A DNA stretch of 64,000 nucleotides from positions 87,779,228-87,843,227 of the forward strand of contig NC_085138.1 in NCBI RefSeq assembly GCF_035046485.1. The letters run 5' to 3'. The notes under the pieces were generated by a model. That model had not been told where the DNA came from and made no database searches. It saw only the letters and a list, made by a program, of their open reading frames with translations. Of this stretch, positions 1-11,274 are shown in pieces (position 1 is the stretch's first letter; every line of letters begins with the position of its first letter). Source of the stretch: Aedes albopictus (taxonomy: Eukaryota; Arthropoda; Insecta; Diptera; Culicidae). The position numbers were made by a program, and so were the translations under genes.

Positions 1-773
1 CACCAGAAATTGATTCGGGGACTTTTCCAGGACTTCCTTCAAGGACTCCTCCAAGAATTTATTCAGGGATTCCTACAAAAATGCTTTCGAAAAATCCTTC
101 GGAAATTTTTTCGGGAAGATTCCTCCAGGATTTCCTCCGGGAATTCCTCCAAGAAATTATTCGGGAATTTCTCCAGGATTTTTATTGAAAATTCCTCCAG
201 GATTTTGTTTTCGGAAATTCCTCCTGGAATTTCTTCAGGAATTCCACAAAGAATTACCTCGGGAATTGCTTTGGGAATTCCTCCAGGATTTGTTTCGGGA
301 ATTCCTTCAGGATTTGCTTCGGGGTGTCTTCCAGCAATTCCTTTGAGGGTTCCTCCAAATATTCCTTTAATGATTCCTCCAGAAGCCATCACTGAGGAAA
401 TTTTTCGAGGATTCCTGGAGAATTCTCTGAGGAAATTACTCAAGAAATTCCGATGAAATTTCTTAAGTAACCGCTGCGAAATTTTTTTGAGTAGTCCCTA
501 AAGGAAAGCCTTGAGGATATTCTGATGTACTTGAAGAATTCGTTAAGTAATGCATGTGGGAATTTCTTATGGATTTTTTGAAGGAATTTTTTGAGGATCC
601 TTGCCGAAGTTTTATGATTAATTGCTTAGGGAATTCCTTATAAATTGTCTGAGAAAATTTCTTGAGGGTCAACTGAAGAAACTTTTTGAGGATTTTTTGA
701 GGAAATTTCATGAGCAATTTTTTTTTTTTGAGTAATCACTGTGGGAATTTCTTGAGGATTCTATAGGGAAAAT

Positions 774-823
774 GTGGTAAAGTGTCTTTAATAAATATTA
801 ATAATAATATTAATAATAATAAT
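774..823 (+). mobile_element. Micro-insertion of a LINE 3' end (50 bp)
   Basis: The segment starts GTGGTAAAGTGTC, continues TTTAATAAA and ends in a (TAA)n-type tail. It is flanked by a perfect 9-bp target duplication, AGGGAAAAT (765-773 and 824-832). The same 3' end is found on the other strand at 36573-36637. It is a severely 5'-truncated non-LTR insertion that keeps only half of the terminal hairpin plus tail. Confidence 0.8.
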
Positions 824-1603
824 AGGGAAAATTCTTGAGTGATCCCTGAGAGAATTCCTTTGGGGTTATGTGTGGGAATGTCTTGGATCATCCTTGAGGG
901 AAATCATATAGGATACCCTGAAGGAATTTCTTAAGGTTTCTTTGAAGAAATTTCACTGGGGAAGCATATCTGGATTCTCCATAACTCTCGGAGGAATCTC
1001 AGAAGAATTTCTGGAGAAATTTCCTAAGGACTTTCTGGACGAATTCCCGTAGGAATTTCTGGAGAAACTCCCTGAGGAATTTATTGAGGAATTTCAGGAA
1101 GAATATCAGAACAAATTCCTGGAAGAATTTCTGAAAAAAAATTCTGGAACAGTTTCCAGAAGAGTTTGTGGGTGAATTCCTCGAGAACTTTCTAGAGGAA
1201 TGCATGGCAGAATTTGTGAAGGAATTCCCGGAGTAAATTTGAAGTGAATTTCAAGAGTAATTTCTAGAGGAATTCCCAGAGGATTTTCTGGAGGTATTAT
1301 CGGAGAAATTTCTGGATGTATATCCATGGAAATTTCTTGAAATATTTCATGAAGAATTTCCGATCAAATTTATGGAAGAACTTCCTGAAGAACACCCGGA
1401 AAAAATATGGTGGAATTCCCGAATAAATTTCTAAAGGGTTTCTCCTAAGAATTTTCCGAAGAATTTCTGGAGGAACTTTCACAAGAATTTCTGGAGGAAT
1501 TTCCGAAGGAATTTCTGCAGCAATCCCCGAAGGTATTCGTGGAAGAATCCCCAAAGTAATTCCTGGAGGAATTCCCGAAAAAATTCCTGGAGGACTCACC
1601 GAA

Positions 1604-2497
1604 GGAATTCTTGGAAAAAAAAACCCGAAGCAATTCCTGAAGAAATGTCTGAAGAAATTCATGAAGGAATCCCCGAAGAAAATCCTGGAGAAATCCCCAT
1701 AAAAATTCCTGAAGGAATTTCTGGAGAAGTTCCTGGAGCAATTTCCGAAGCAATTCCTGGAGGAATTCCCGAAGAAATTCTTTAAGGAATTCCCAAAGGA
1801 ATTCCAAAAGGAATTCCTGGAATAAACTTCGAAGCAATTCCTGGAGAAATGTCCGAAGATATTCCTGGAGGAATTTCTGAAACAAATCCTGGAGGAATCC
1901 TCAAAGAAATTTCTGAACGAATTTCTGAAGAAATTCCTAAAGGAATTTCTGAAGAAATTCTCGGAAGTTTCCCCGAAATCCTGGAGAAATCACCGGAGGA
2001 ATTTCCGAAGAAATTCCTGGAGGAATCCCCGAACAAATTCCCGGAAGTAAGTAATTCTTGGAAAAAAAAACCCGAAGCAATTCCTGAAGAAATGTCTGAA
2101 GAAATTCATGAAGGAATCCCCGAAGAAAATCCTGGAGAAATCCCCATAAAAATTCCTGAAGGAATTTCTGGAGAAGTTCCTGGAGCAATTTCCGAAGCAA
2201 TTCCTGGAGGAATTCCCGAAGAAATTCTTTAAGGAATTCCCAAAGGAATTCCAAAAGGAATTCCTGGAATAAACTTCGAAGCAATTCCTGGAGAAATGTC
2301 CGAAGATATTCCTGGAGGAATTTCTGAAACAAATCCTGGAGGAATCCTCAAAGAAATTTCTGAACGAATTTCTGAAGAAATTCCTAAAGGAATTTCTGAA
2401 GAAATTCTCGGAAGTTTCCCCGAAATCCTGGAGAAATCACCGGAGGAATTTCCGAAGAAATTCCTGGAGGAATCCCCGAACAAATTCCCGGAAGTAA
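1604..2497 (+). repeat. 447-bp tandem duplication inside the array
   Basis: Block 1604-2050 is repeated as 2051-2497 with an exact 447-bp offset and essentially no differences over the stretch compared, including the poly-A interruption before CCCGAAG (1624 and 2071). In an array whose units otherwise differ strongly from one another, this identity implies a recent duplication by unequal exchange or slippage. An assembly duplication is possible. Confidence 0.85.
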
Positions 2498-5400
2498 CCC
2501 CACAGGAATTCCTGGAGGAATATTCCTGAATAAAATCCTGGTGAAATCCCCTAAGCAATTCTTGGAGGGATTCCCAAAGAAATTCTTGAAGAAATCCTCG
2601 AAGCAATTCCTGGAGGAATTCCCGAAGAAATTCCTGGAAGAATTTCTGAAGAAATTCTTGGAGTGATCCTTGAAGGAAGTCTTGGAGAAAAAACTGGAGG
2701 ATTTCCCGAAAAAAAAAATCCTGGAAGGATTCCCAAACAAATTCCTGAGGGAATCCCCGGAGGAATTTCCGAAGAAATTCATGGAGGAGTTCCTGGAGAA
2801 ATCACTGCAAGGATATTCCCGAAGAAATTTCTGGAGATTTATTGTTAAAAATGTGCCTGGAATTTTCCCAGAATTTCTTTCAGAAATTTAACCTGAAAAT
2901 CTAAGAGGAATTTTCCATGAAACTTCTTCAGACAGTTCTTCAGTAATTACTGTACGATTTCCTCCAGGATTTCCATTAGGAATTTCAGATGGAATACTCT
3001 CAAAAATTTTCCCAGGAATTCCTCCACGAATTTTTACAAAAAATGTTCCATCAATTTCCTTACGATTGCTCTAGGATTTTGTTCCAAGAACTCCACCAGA
3101 AATTTTGCAAGGATTTTCTTCATAAGTTTCCCCAATTTTCCTCCAAGAATTGCTTCATGTTTTCCCAGGTACTCTTTAGGAAATTTCTCCAGGATTTTTT
3201 TTAGTTCTTTTTTATTTGTGAATTTTAACTTAAGCTAATTCTTCACACATCTCCAGGAAATATTCCATAAATTTCCCCAGAATTTTTTTCGACAATTCCA
3301 CAGAGATTCGGGAATTTCCAATAGAAATTTGATCACAAACTTCCCTAGAAATTCTTCCTTAAATTACCCGAGAAATATCCACAAGAATTCCACCACAATT
3401 TTTACCGGGGATTCATTCAGGAATTCTTCTAGGAATTATTTCAGAAATTCTTCTTGGAATAACTTTACTAATTTCTTCATGAATTTCTCCGCAACATTTC
3501 CTAGGAATTTCTCCAAGAATTTTCTCAGAAGTTCTTCAAAAATTCCTCGAGAGTTTTCTAGGAATTTCACTAGGTCTTAAAACAGAATTCTCGCAGGAAT
3601 TCCTCTAAGATTTTTCCTAGGTATTTCTTCAAGATTTTCATAAACAAATTTAAAAGGAATTCTCTCAGAATTATTTCAGGAATTTTTCCAGGATATTTCT
3701 CAAACATTTGTCCAGGTATTTTTCCAGAAATACCTTCACCAATCCTAGGGGATTCCTAAAGGATTTCCCTCGGGGATTCTTCCAGGAATTCCCTCGAAGA
3801 TTCCTTCAGAAATTCCCTCGGGGATTCCTCCAGGAATTCCCTCGGGGATTCCTCCAGAAATTTTCTTGGAGGTTCCTCCGGGCATTCCCTCGGAGATTCC
3901 TGCAGGCATTCCCTCGGTGGTTCCTCCAGGAATTCCTTCAGGATTCCTCCAAGAATTCCTTCGGGATTCCTCCAGGAATTCCTTCAGGATTTCTCCAGGA
4001 ATTCGTTCGGGATTCCTCCAGAAATTCTTTCGGGATTCCTCCAGGAATTCCTTCAGGGTTCCTCCAGGAATTCCTTCGGGATTCCTCCTGGAATTCCTCA
4101 AGAGAGTCCTCTGAGAATTCATCTAGAAACTTCTCTTGGAATACACGCAGAAATTCATCCGAAAATTGTTCCGCGAATTCCTGAAGCAATATATCCAGGA
4201 ATTCGTCCAAAATTTCTTCTAGAAATTCCTTAAATCCCTACATAAATTCCTCCGGGAATTTATACAAAAATTCATCCAGAAATTTCTCTGGGAATTTGTC
4301 CAAAAATATCTTTGGAAATTTCTTCGGGGGTTCCTTCAGAATTTCTTCCTAGAATTCATCCATATATTCATCCGTAAATTCTCCAGGAAATGTCCAGTGA
4401 AATTTCCTCTGAGAAACCTCAAGTAATTTCCCTCAGGGGTAACTCAAAACATTTCCACACAGAATCCTCTAAGAAATTCCTGGACTAATCCCCGAAGGAT
4501 TTCCTGGAGGAATTCCTGGAGTAATCCCTGAAGGAATTCCCGCAGGAATCCCCGAAGAATCCTCGGAGGAATTTCTGGAGGAATCCCCGAAGGAATTTAA
4601 GGAGGAATCCTCGGAGAAATTTCTGGAGGAATCCCTGAAGAAATTCCTTAAGGAACCCCCGCAGGAATTCCAGGAGGAATATCCCCGAAGAAATTCCTGG
4701 AGGAACTCCAGGAATTCGTCTGGGGATTCCTCCAGGATACTTTCCGAGGATTCCTACAGGAATTCTTCCGGGGATTTTTCCAGGAATTCCTCCGAGGGTT
4801 CCACCAGGAATACCACCGGGGATTTCTCCAGGAATTATTTTAGGGATTCCTTCAGGAATTCCTTCGGGGATTCTACCAGGAATTATTTCGGGGATTTCTA
4901 CAGGGATTCCTTCGAGGAATCCTCCAATCATTTCTTCGGGGATTCTCCCAGGAATTCCTTCAAGGATTCCTCCAGGAGTTCCTCCAGGCATTTCTTCGGG
5001 AATTCCCCCAGGAATTCCTTCGGGGGTTCCTCCGGAGGATGCTCTGAAGTTATTCCTTTAGGAATCCCTGAGCAAATTTCTGAGCAATCTCTATGTAAAT
5101 TTCTTAAGGGATCTCTGAGGTAATTTTTCTGTGGATTTTGTGTGGAAATGTTTAGAGTATGAGGTTATCAATGAGGGTTCCCTGAGGCAATTATTTGAGG
5201 TCACTCTGAGGAAATTCATCTGGGCACTTTTTAAGAATTTTCGAATGAATATAAGGAAGAATTCTAGGAAAAAAAATCTGGAGGAACTCCAGGAGATATT
5301 GCCTGAGAAATTTTTGGACAAATTCCCAGAGAATTTTCTGGATGAATTTCTGTATGAATTCCCAGAGGAATTTATGGAGTCATTATTAGATAAATTTCTA

Positions 5401-6719
5401 GAAAAAAATATGGATGAATTCCTGGATAAATCGCTTGAGGAATTCGCGGAAAAATTTTCGGAGGAATTTCTGAGTGAATTCCAAGAGTAAGTTCTAGAAG
5501 AATTCTCAGAGGACTTTCTTGAGGAATTTTTTGAAGAATTTCGATGCTGAGTGAAGTGAAGGAATATCCTGAGGAAGTTCTGGAGAAATTCTCGTAGAAA
5601 TTTGTAGAGGATTTCTCGCAGAATTTTCTGAAGGGATTTCCGAAGGAATCCCTGCAAAATTTCAAGAGGAACTTCTGCAAAGTTCCAAGAGGAATTTCTG
5701 ATGGAACTCCCAAGGAAATGTTGGAAGAAATTCTGGAGGAATTCCCAAAGGAATTTATGGAGGAATTCCAGGAGTAACTTTTCGAGGAATTCCTTGAGTA
5801 ATTTTTAGAAGCGCAAACCGAAATTTGTCTAGAGAAATTCCCATTGGAATTTTTCATGGAGTTCCTGGAGGATTTTTTGGCAGAATTCTTGAGGAAGCTT
5901 CTGAAAGAATTCCCAGAGGAATATCTAGAGGAGTTCTCAAGGGATTTTTTTGGAATAATTTCCGAAAAAAATCCTAATGAGTTTCTGGAGATTCCCGAAG
6001 AAATATCTAGAAGGATGTCTGGAGCGATTTCCGGAGAAGTTTACCTGGAATTTCCGGAGAAATTTCTGGAGGAATCCACAGAGGAATTTCTGGGGGAGTT
6101 ACCGGAGGCGTTACCAGAAGAGTTTATGAAGCAATTCCCGGAGGAATTTTTGGAGGAGTTTCTGTAGGAATTCAGGAACATTTCTGCAGAAATTTCTGGA
6201 CGGATTTCTGACATTTGGAGGAATGCCCGGTAGAGGACCTCGCGGGGGAGTTTCTGGAGGGACTCACGGAGGAACTTCTAGAGAAATTTCAGGAACAGTG
6301 TCTTGATGACTTACCGAAAGAATTCCTAAATTAATTCCTCACGGAATTTCAACGAAAATTTCCAGAGGACTTCCTGAAAGAATTCCCTGAAGAATTTCCG
6401 AAAAATTCCTTGAGAAACTCCTGAAGAAATTTCTGCAGGAATTCATGAAGAAATTTCTGTAGGAATTCCCAGAGCAATTTCTGGGGGTGTTCCGAGATGT
6501 TTTTCCTGGCTGTATTCCCTGAGAAATTTATGACGAAATCTCCAGAATAATTTCTTGAGAAATTCCCGGAGCAATTTCTGTATTATTTGCTAGATGAGTT
6601 GCTTGAGGAATCCCCGGTAGAATTTCTGGAAGAATTTCTGAAGGAATAACCGGAGGAATTGTTGAAGAATTCCTTGAAGAATTTATGAAGGTATTACCTG
6701 AGGACTTTCAAGAGGTATT

Positions 6720-7987
6720 CCCAAATCGAGTTCCGAAGAAATTTTTTGAAGCTTCCAGGAGGGATTGTTTATGAATTCCAGGAGGAGTTCGTGAATGAAT
6801 GCAGTTAGGGATTTTTGAAAGAAATTTCTACAGAAATTTTGATCCACAAAATGAGTTTCTTCTAGAGAAACCTTCTGTAGGAAATTCCACAAGAATAATT
6901 TACGTGATTTTTTTTAATCCCACGAAGAACAAGGAGGAATTTCTGAACGACTTCTGTGTAGTGATTTCAAGCAAGATTATCCAGAAAACTAATACAAGAC
7001 CCCCAGAAGTGTGATCTACCATAGTAATGGATAAAAATCAGGGAAAGAGTTTCTCAAGGAATCCCGAGTGAAAAGTGTTAGGCTCACTCCCAATCAAAGA
7101 GGCCACGCGGGTTCTGCTGCTTTTCTGTTGGCAAAATACAAGCTGCATCAATCGTTCATTCCTGTTAAATCCTATGTTTGAGATTCGGAATTCTGGGAGC
7201 ATTTGGAATCTTGACATTACTTTAAATTCGAAAAATTGACAGCGCTGTTTGGTAATGTCCACTGATCATCGATTGGGAGATGTATCCAACGCTCATCGCG
7301 CAATTCCCACCACAGTCAAATTTAAGCAAAGGACACATTCCACGCACTTCTACGCCAAGGGTGTGAAATTTCAAAGTGATTGTTTTGCCCCAAGCTTTCC
7401 GGCATATGAAAAAGGATAGATTCAATCTTAGGAAAACCATTTGTTTTACTTAAAATTTGACTGGTAACGCATTTAAATAGCTAGGTGAAGTAATAGCATT
7501 TTATGTAAGAAAAATGAAATTTTTCATTGATAAGTTTCCAATATGCCTGCTTGTATATGAAAGTTCAAAAACATGATACCTATTTTTTGTAAATGTAGTA
7601 TAATAATGTATATTTTATACACCCAAAGGCAACTTTTCATAAAAATGGGTCTAGATATGTTTTAAGCACTTTTTGCAATAGCCGCAATTTAATGGTGTCC
7701 CGTTACGAAAATAGCACATTTGTTGTAATAACTAATTTATAACGAACTTTGGAAAAATGATTTTCAGGATTCTCTTAGTACTTGTGGAGACCTTTCTTCC
7801 AACATATGGGTTACCTTGGTCGGCGCTTTATCTTAGGGGTTACAATGGGTACGTAGACATGGTGTCCCGTTACGAAAATTTTAAAGACATTCATAAGTGG
7901 ATAAATAAGTTTGGTTTGATCAAATATTTAAATAAAAAACTGTAACCATGATGAAATGATATTGTAGGTGGTATATATTTACATTAT
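6720..7987. other. AT-rich sequence without a recognised gene
   Basis: Short open frames (71-74 codons) occur on both strands near 6799-7440, but none resembles a known protein or shows a start/stop context I can support. Two direct copies of the 14-mer GGTGTCCCGTTACG (7694 and 7861) hint at a dispersed repeat. Confidence 0.4.
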
Positions 7988-8034
7988 CCTTCTTGGTGTA
8001 ACGGCCCTACTGGAACAAAGTCCGCTTCTCAGCT
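7988..8034 (-). mobile_element. Feilai-type SINE 3' fragment
   Basis: CCTTCTTGGTGTAACGGCCC followed by ACTGGAACAAAG and CTTCTCAGCT is the reverse complement of the 3' tail of Feilai-type SINEs (compare 36519 on). Only the tail is present; the tRNA-like head is missing. Confidence 0.6.
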
Positions 8035-8280
8035 CTACGCAAACTACGTAAAGAAATGGCAGGTATTCTGATGGATCAGTATAACAAGTAATATTTTATT
8101 AAGTTTTGTTGTGCCAGCATACTCTTTGAATGCTATAACCTTCAGACTCTAGTTTAATTTAAAAATACTTCACTAATACTTTACTTTTGCAAAAGAAAAT
8201 AAAAAATGAATAACTCTTTTAAAGAAAAACTAGAAAGGACGAGCAAATTCCTTTTAATTCTACTACTGTGCTTATCTTCG

Positions 8281-8327
8281 GACAGATAGGCCTATTTCGT
8301 CTGTGACTTACAGACTTCTTCAGTGTC
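8281..8327 (-). ncRNA. Mirror copy of the hammerhead-like motif
   Basis: Because 8140-8527 is a perfect palindrome, the left arm carries the same CUGANGA / GAAA / TC arrangement on the - strand. Either transcript of the palindrome therefore contains one sense motif and one complement of it. Confidence 0.45.
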
Positions 8328-8339
8328 AAGTGCTCGACT

Positions 8340-8386
8340 GACACTGAAGAAGTCTGTAAGTCACAGACGAAATAGGCCTATCTGTC
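8340..8386 (+). ncRNA. Hammerhead-ribozyme-like motif
   Basis: In order: GACA (stem I, 8340-8343), CTGAAGA (CUGANGA core, 8344-8350), one extra A (8351), GTCTG (stem II, 8352-8356), a 7-nt loop, CAGAC (8364-8368), GAAA (8369-8372), self-complementary TAGGCCTA (stem III, 8373-8380), TC (U16.1 and cleavage C17, 8381-8382), then TGTC (stem I, 8383-8386). All three helices and the conserved core are present. The extra A before stem II is non-canonical but known in the plus-strand hammerhead of chrysanthemum chlorotic mottle viroid. Stem III has almost no loop, so a dimer would be needed. The activity is inferred. Confidence 0.5.
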
Positions 8387-8577
8387 CGAAGATAAGCACA
8401 GTAGTAGAATTAAAAGGAATTTGCTCGTCCTTTCTAGTTTTTCTTTAAAAGAGTTATTCATTTTTTATTTTCTTTTGCAAAAGTAAAGTATTAGTGAAGT
8501 ATTTTTAAATTAAACTAGAGTCTGAAGTAACAAGTTCTACTAAAAGCTCTAAAGTAATAGTAAAATGCTATAACCTT

Positions 8578-9587
8578 TTCAACATGTCATATGAATTACC
8601 ACCATGATGTATAAAAAGGCTTATAGAATCACACAACGTTCAAAACATGAAAATCCCGAAGTGATGGTTGGCATTCCTTTTTTACCCCATTAATCACCGT
8701 ATAATTTACTTTTATGACGACAATCATATTTAGAAGCTTATATTCTTATTGAAAATTAAAAAAAAATGTAAAATGCATCACGAAAATGGCATTGCATTAC
8801 TTTTTGTGACTACATAAATTAGTAATCATTGAATAAAAGTCTAGCGACCTCCCTCTTGTCGTTTTGGTTGTCAACCTTTTTTTCTTCTCGAAATCCGTTT
8901 GTTTGTATTGTTAGTTACTGGTTGTCGTTAGCTAAATATCAACGGAAAGCCCCTATAATCCTATCGCTTCCAAAATTAAGCATTGTTTTCTCTAACCTCG
9001 ACCGCGAATTTAACGGTTCCCCAAAACTAACATAGTATAAAAGACTAACATAGTATTAAAATGTAAAATTTATTTCAAATAAAATGGGTTCCTTTATTCC
9101 CAAGGCGCATGAGCCTTCTAATAAATGTTTAAAGCAACATGCGACATGTGCTTCAAAAGACTGTGTTGGAAGAATGTACTATAGATATCATTAAATCCAC
9201 AGAGAACAGACGTTTAAGCTCGAACAAAAATACGTCGAAATCGTGTGTAAATGATTTACGTGTACCTCAACGCCACCAACGGGAACTGCCCCGCTTATAG
9301 TGTCGATTTGACCCCACGATGGAAGTGTTTAGCGTTAAAATACACTAGCTCGCAAAGCGACACGAGCGCCAAACGGCCAAAAACGGCAAGCATTGGAAAC
9401 AAAAATGACAACACAACCATTTAAGTGATGGGACCTAGCGCCACGCAACGGGAGCATAACCACATACTCTGATATGACCGTTACAAAGTTTTACACAAGG
9501 CAGAAAGCAAAGATAGACGTCTGTTCCCTGTGTTAAATCTTCTTCAGATCATTATAATGTAAAATGTGGAAAAACCGCGAAGATAGA
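8578..9587. other. AT-rich sequence, nothing recognised
   Basis: I see no gene, tRNA-like sequence or clear repeat ends. A short 68-codon frame at 8829-9035 has no recognisable features. Confidence 0.35.
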
Positions 9588-9589
9588 TA

Positions 9590-9803
9590 GGGTATCGCGC
9601 CACCTGGGCGGTGGCTTCTATATTCGTCTGTTTTCCACTATAACTCAGTCAATTTTGAACCATTGACTTGAAATGTTGTACACGGTTAGATACTATACCT
9701 ATCTCACCACATTCCAAAAGTTGTGTCAATTGGTTCAAATTTGACTGAGTAATAGTGGAAAATAGACGAATATAGAAGCCACCGCCCAAGTGGCGCGATT
9801 CCC
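9590..9803. mobile_element. MITE with TA duplication
   Basis: Terminal inverted repeats start GGGTATCGCGCCACCTGGGC on the left and end with the near-complement CCGCCCAAGTGGCGCGATTC plus CC on the right. TA lies on each side (9588-9589 and 9804-9805). The inner part (TATAACTCAGTCAATTTTGA) resembles the MITE at 12722-12934, so both belong to one family. Non-coding. Confidence 0.8.
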
Positions 9804-9843
9804 TACGTCGCACAACCATAGATTTGGAGATACCTACAATTAA

Positions 9844-10733
9844 ACTTTACGTACCCGACCCCCGATAACTCATTTTCAAAATACTGGCATTTCGTCAATT
9901 TTCATCCGATTTTTTTTAAGCCGCTCTCGATCGATCATAAATTGGTGCTTATTTATTACGCTCAAGTGGCCATGTATTATCCGGAACCATTTCGGAGATA
10001 TTCCGGGTTGTACTGTGGTCAGGGGGTGGGGAAGGGATCTGTTTTGCCAAATGGCTAAAAGTGATTATTTCGTGTGTGTTATTGTGTTTTAGAGGCCCCC
10101 GCGGAACCTGCTCCAGGTGTTACGGAGCCGCCATATTAGTTGATACATACTTAAGTCATTTTTTTCTATCCCATTCTTTCGAAATCATGAAGATTGACAC
10201 GTCGCTCAGCATGTTTTGATTACCAACTAGAAATGTCCCCGATGACATCCCTGTGGAACCTGTGCTACATGTTCCGGGGTGGCCAAATTAGTTGATACAT
10301 ACTTCAGTCTATCGTTTCTGACTCAGTCATTCGAAATCATGAAGATTGATATGTCGCACGGCATGTTTAGGTTGAAAACCAGAAGTGTTCCCAATGAGGC
10401 CCCGCGGAACCTGTCACGGCGATTCGGATGGGCCAACTTATTTCAATCCGGTTACAGCTTCTGTGTTTCACTGTTCGCAACAAAATTTTCACTGAAAATC
10501 GATTGTTCAAACACAACAACACTCGAAATAATCACTTTTAGCCATTTTGACAACCCCCTGACCCCTGCACAATCCGGAATATCGTCGGAATGGTTCCGAA
10601 TATTGCACGGCCACTTGAGTATAATAAACTTGCACCAATTAATGATCAATTGATGGCGACTTCAAAAAAATCGGATGAAAATTGACGAATTGCCAGCATT
10701 TTGAAAATGAGTTGTCGGGAATCGGGTACGTGA
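9844..10733. mobile_element. Foldback element with tandem-repeat core
   Basis: Arms of about 225-250 bp (about 9846-10093 and 10507-10731) are inverted copies, ending in ACGTACCCGA on the left and TCGGGTACGT on the right. The unpaired core holds about 2.3 direct copies of a roughly 152-bp unit marked by G(C/T)GGAACCTG at 10101, 10253 and 10404. Short ORFs within it are not gene-like. The layout recalls foldback (FB-like) elements. Confidence 0.7.
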
Positions 10734-11274
10734 AACCTCGAAACAGGTTCCCCAGGGCCCATTCCTATGGCCACCATAGGGCCAGAGCGGGTTTGAAGGC
10801 CTATTTGTGTCCAGTCGGACAGCTACCATCTGTCTGAAAAACATTGCCGAAGACACCAACATTCTATCTAGCAAAGCATTTGATCTACAACTAGATGTCT
10901 TTAGCCGTAACGGGACACCATTAGCAAAACACTGTTTTCACACGAGCGTAACGCTGCGCTCCCAAAACTAAATCAAGAATATTTCAGAAACTATACATTT
11001 CTCAGTAAAACTCACTTCGGCATTCTTGTTCACATCAATCCAAAGAAGAAATGTCTAGAAGACTCTATTATTCAAAACCTCATAACAGAGCTGATATACG
11101 CATTTCAGATTGAAAATTTTAAAAAGAAGATTTCTGCGATGGTGTCCCGTTACGAAATGTAACATGTTATATTATGTAAATTGGAGCCAAAACCCCATAT
11201 AACAAGTATTGCATCAGGAAGTACATCTAATAAGCTTGTTATAAAACCTGTTAAACCATATGGTCATGAACATT
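10734..11274. other. No gene recognised; copies of a 14-mer
   Basis: The sequence holds the 14-mer GGTGTCCCGTTACG at 11141 and its reverse complement at 10906. A further copy lies at 11321. Otherwise I see nothing I can name. Confidence 0.35.

Larger units (their letters stand above)
1..6720. repeat. 12-bp-unit satellite-like array (GGAGGAATTCCT type)
   Basis: Almost 7 kb of degenerate tandem repeats built on a 12-nt unit such as GGAGGAATTCCT or GAAGAAATTCCT. Orientation switches in blocks: roughly 1-460, 2890-4440 and 4700-5040 read TCCTCCAGGAAT, while 460-2890, 4440-4700 and 5040-6720 read the reverse complement. The unit length is a multiple of three and rarely makes a stop, so long open frames occur on both strands. 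They encode only low-complexity tetrapeptides (EEIP/GGIP on one strand, QEFL/RNSS on the other). I see no promoter, domain or codon structure, so none is called a gene. Confidence 0.9.
8143..8563. mobile_element. Palindromic (foldback) element with 189-bp perfect arms
   Basis: Positions 8140-8328 and 8339-8527 are perfect inverted copies with a 10-nt spacer. Outside the right arm a 36-bp unpaired tail runs to 8563. The flanks carry a 14-bp direct repeat AATGCTATAACCTT (8129-8142 and 8564-8577), which reads as a target-site duplication. No ORF is present. Near the centre each arm holds a hammerhead-like motif. The structure could be a snap-back MITE or a head-to-head pair of truncated retroelement copies; transcription would give a long hairpin RNA. 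Confidence 0.85.

Noticed and set aside
10..6167. Many open frames of 60-188 codons on both strands
   Set aside because: They follow the 12-bp repeat, encode low-complexity tetrapeptides and overlap each other on opposite strands.
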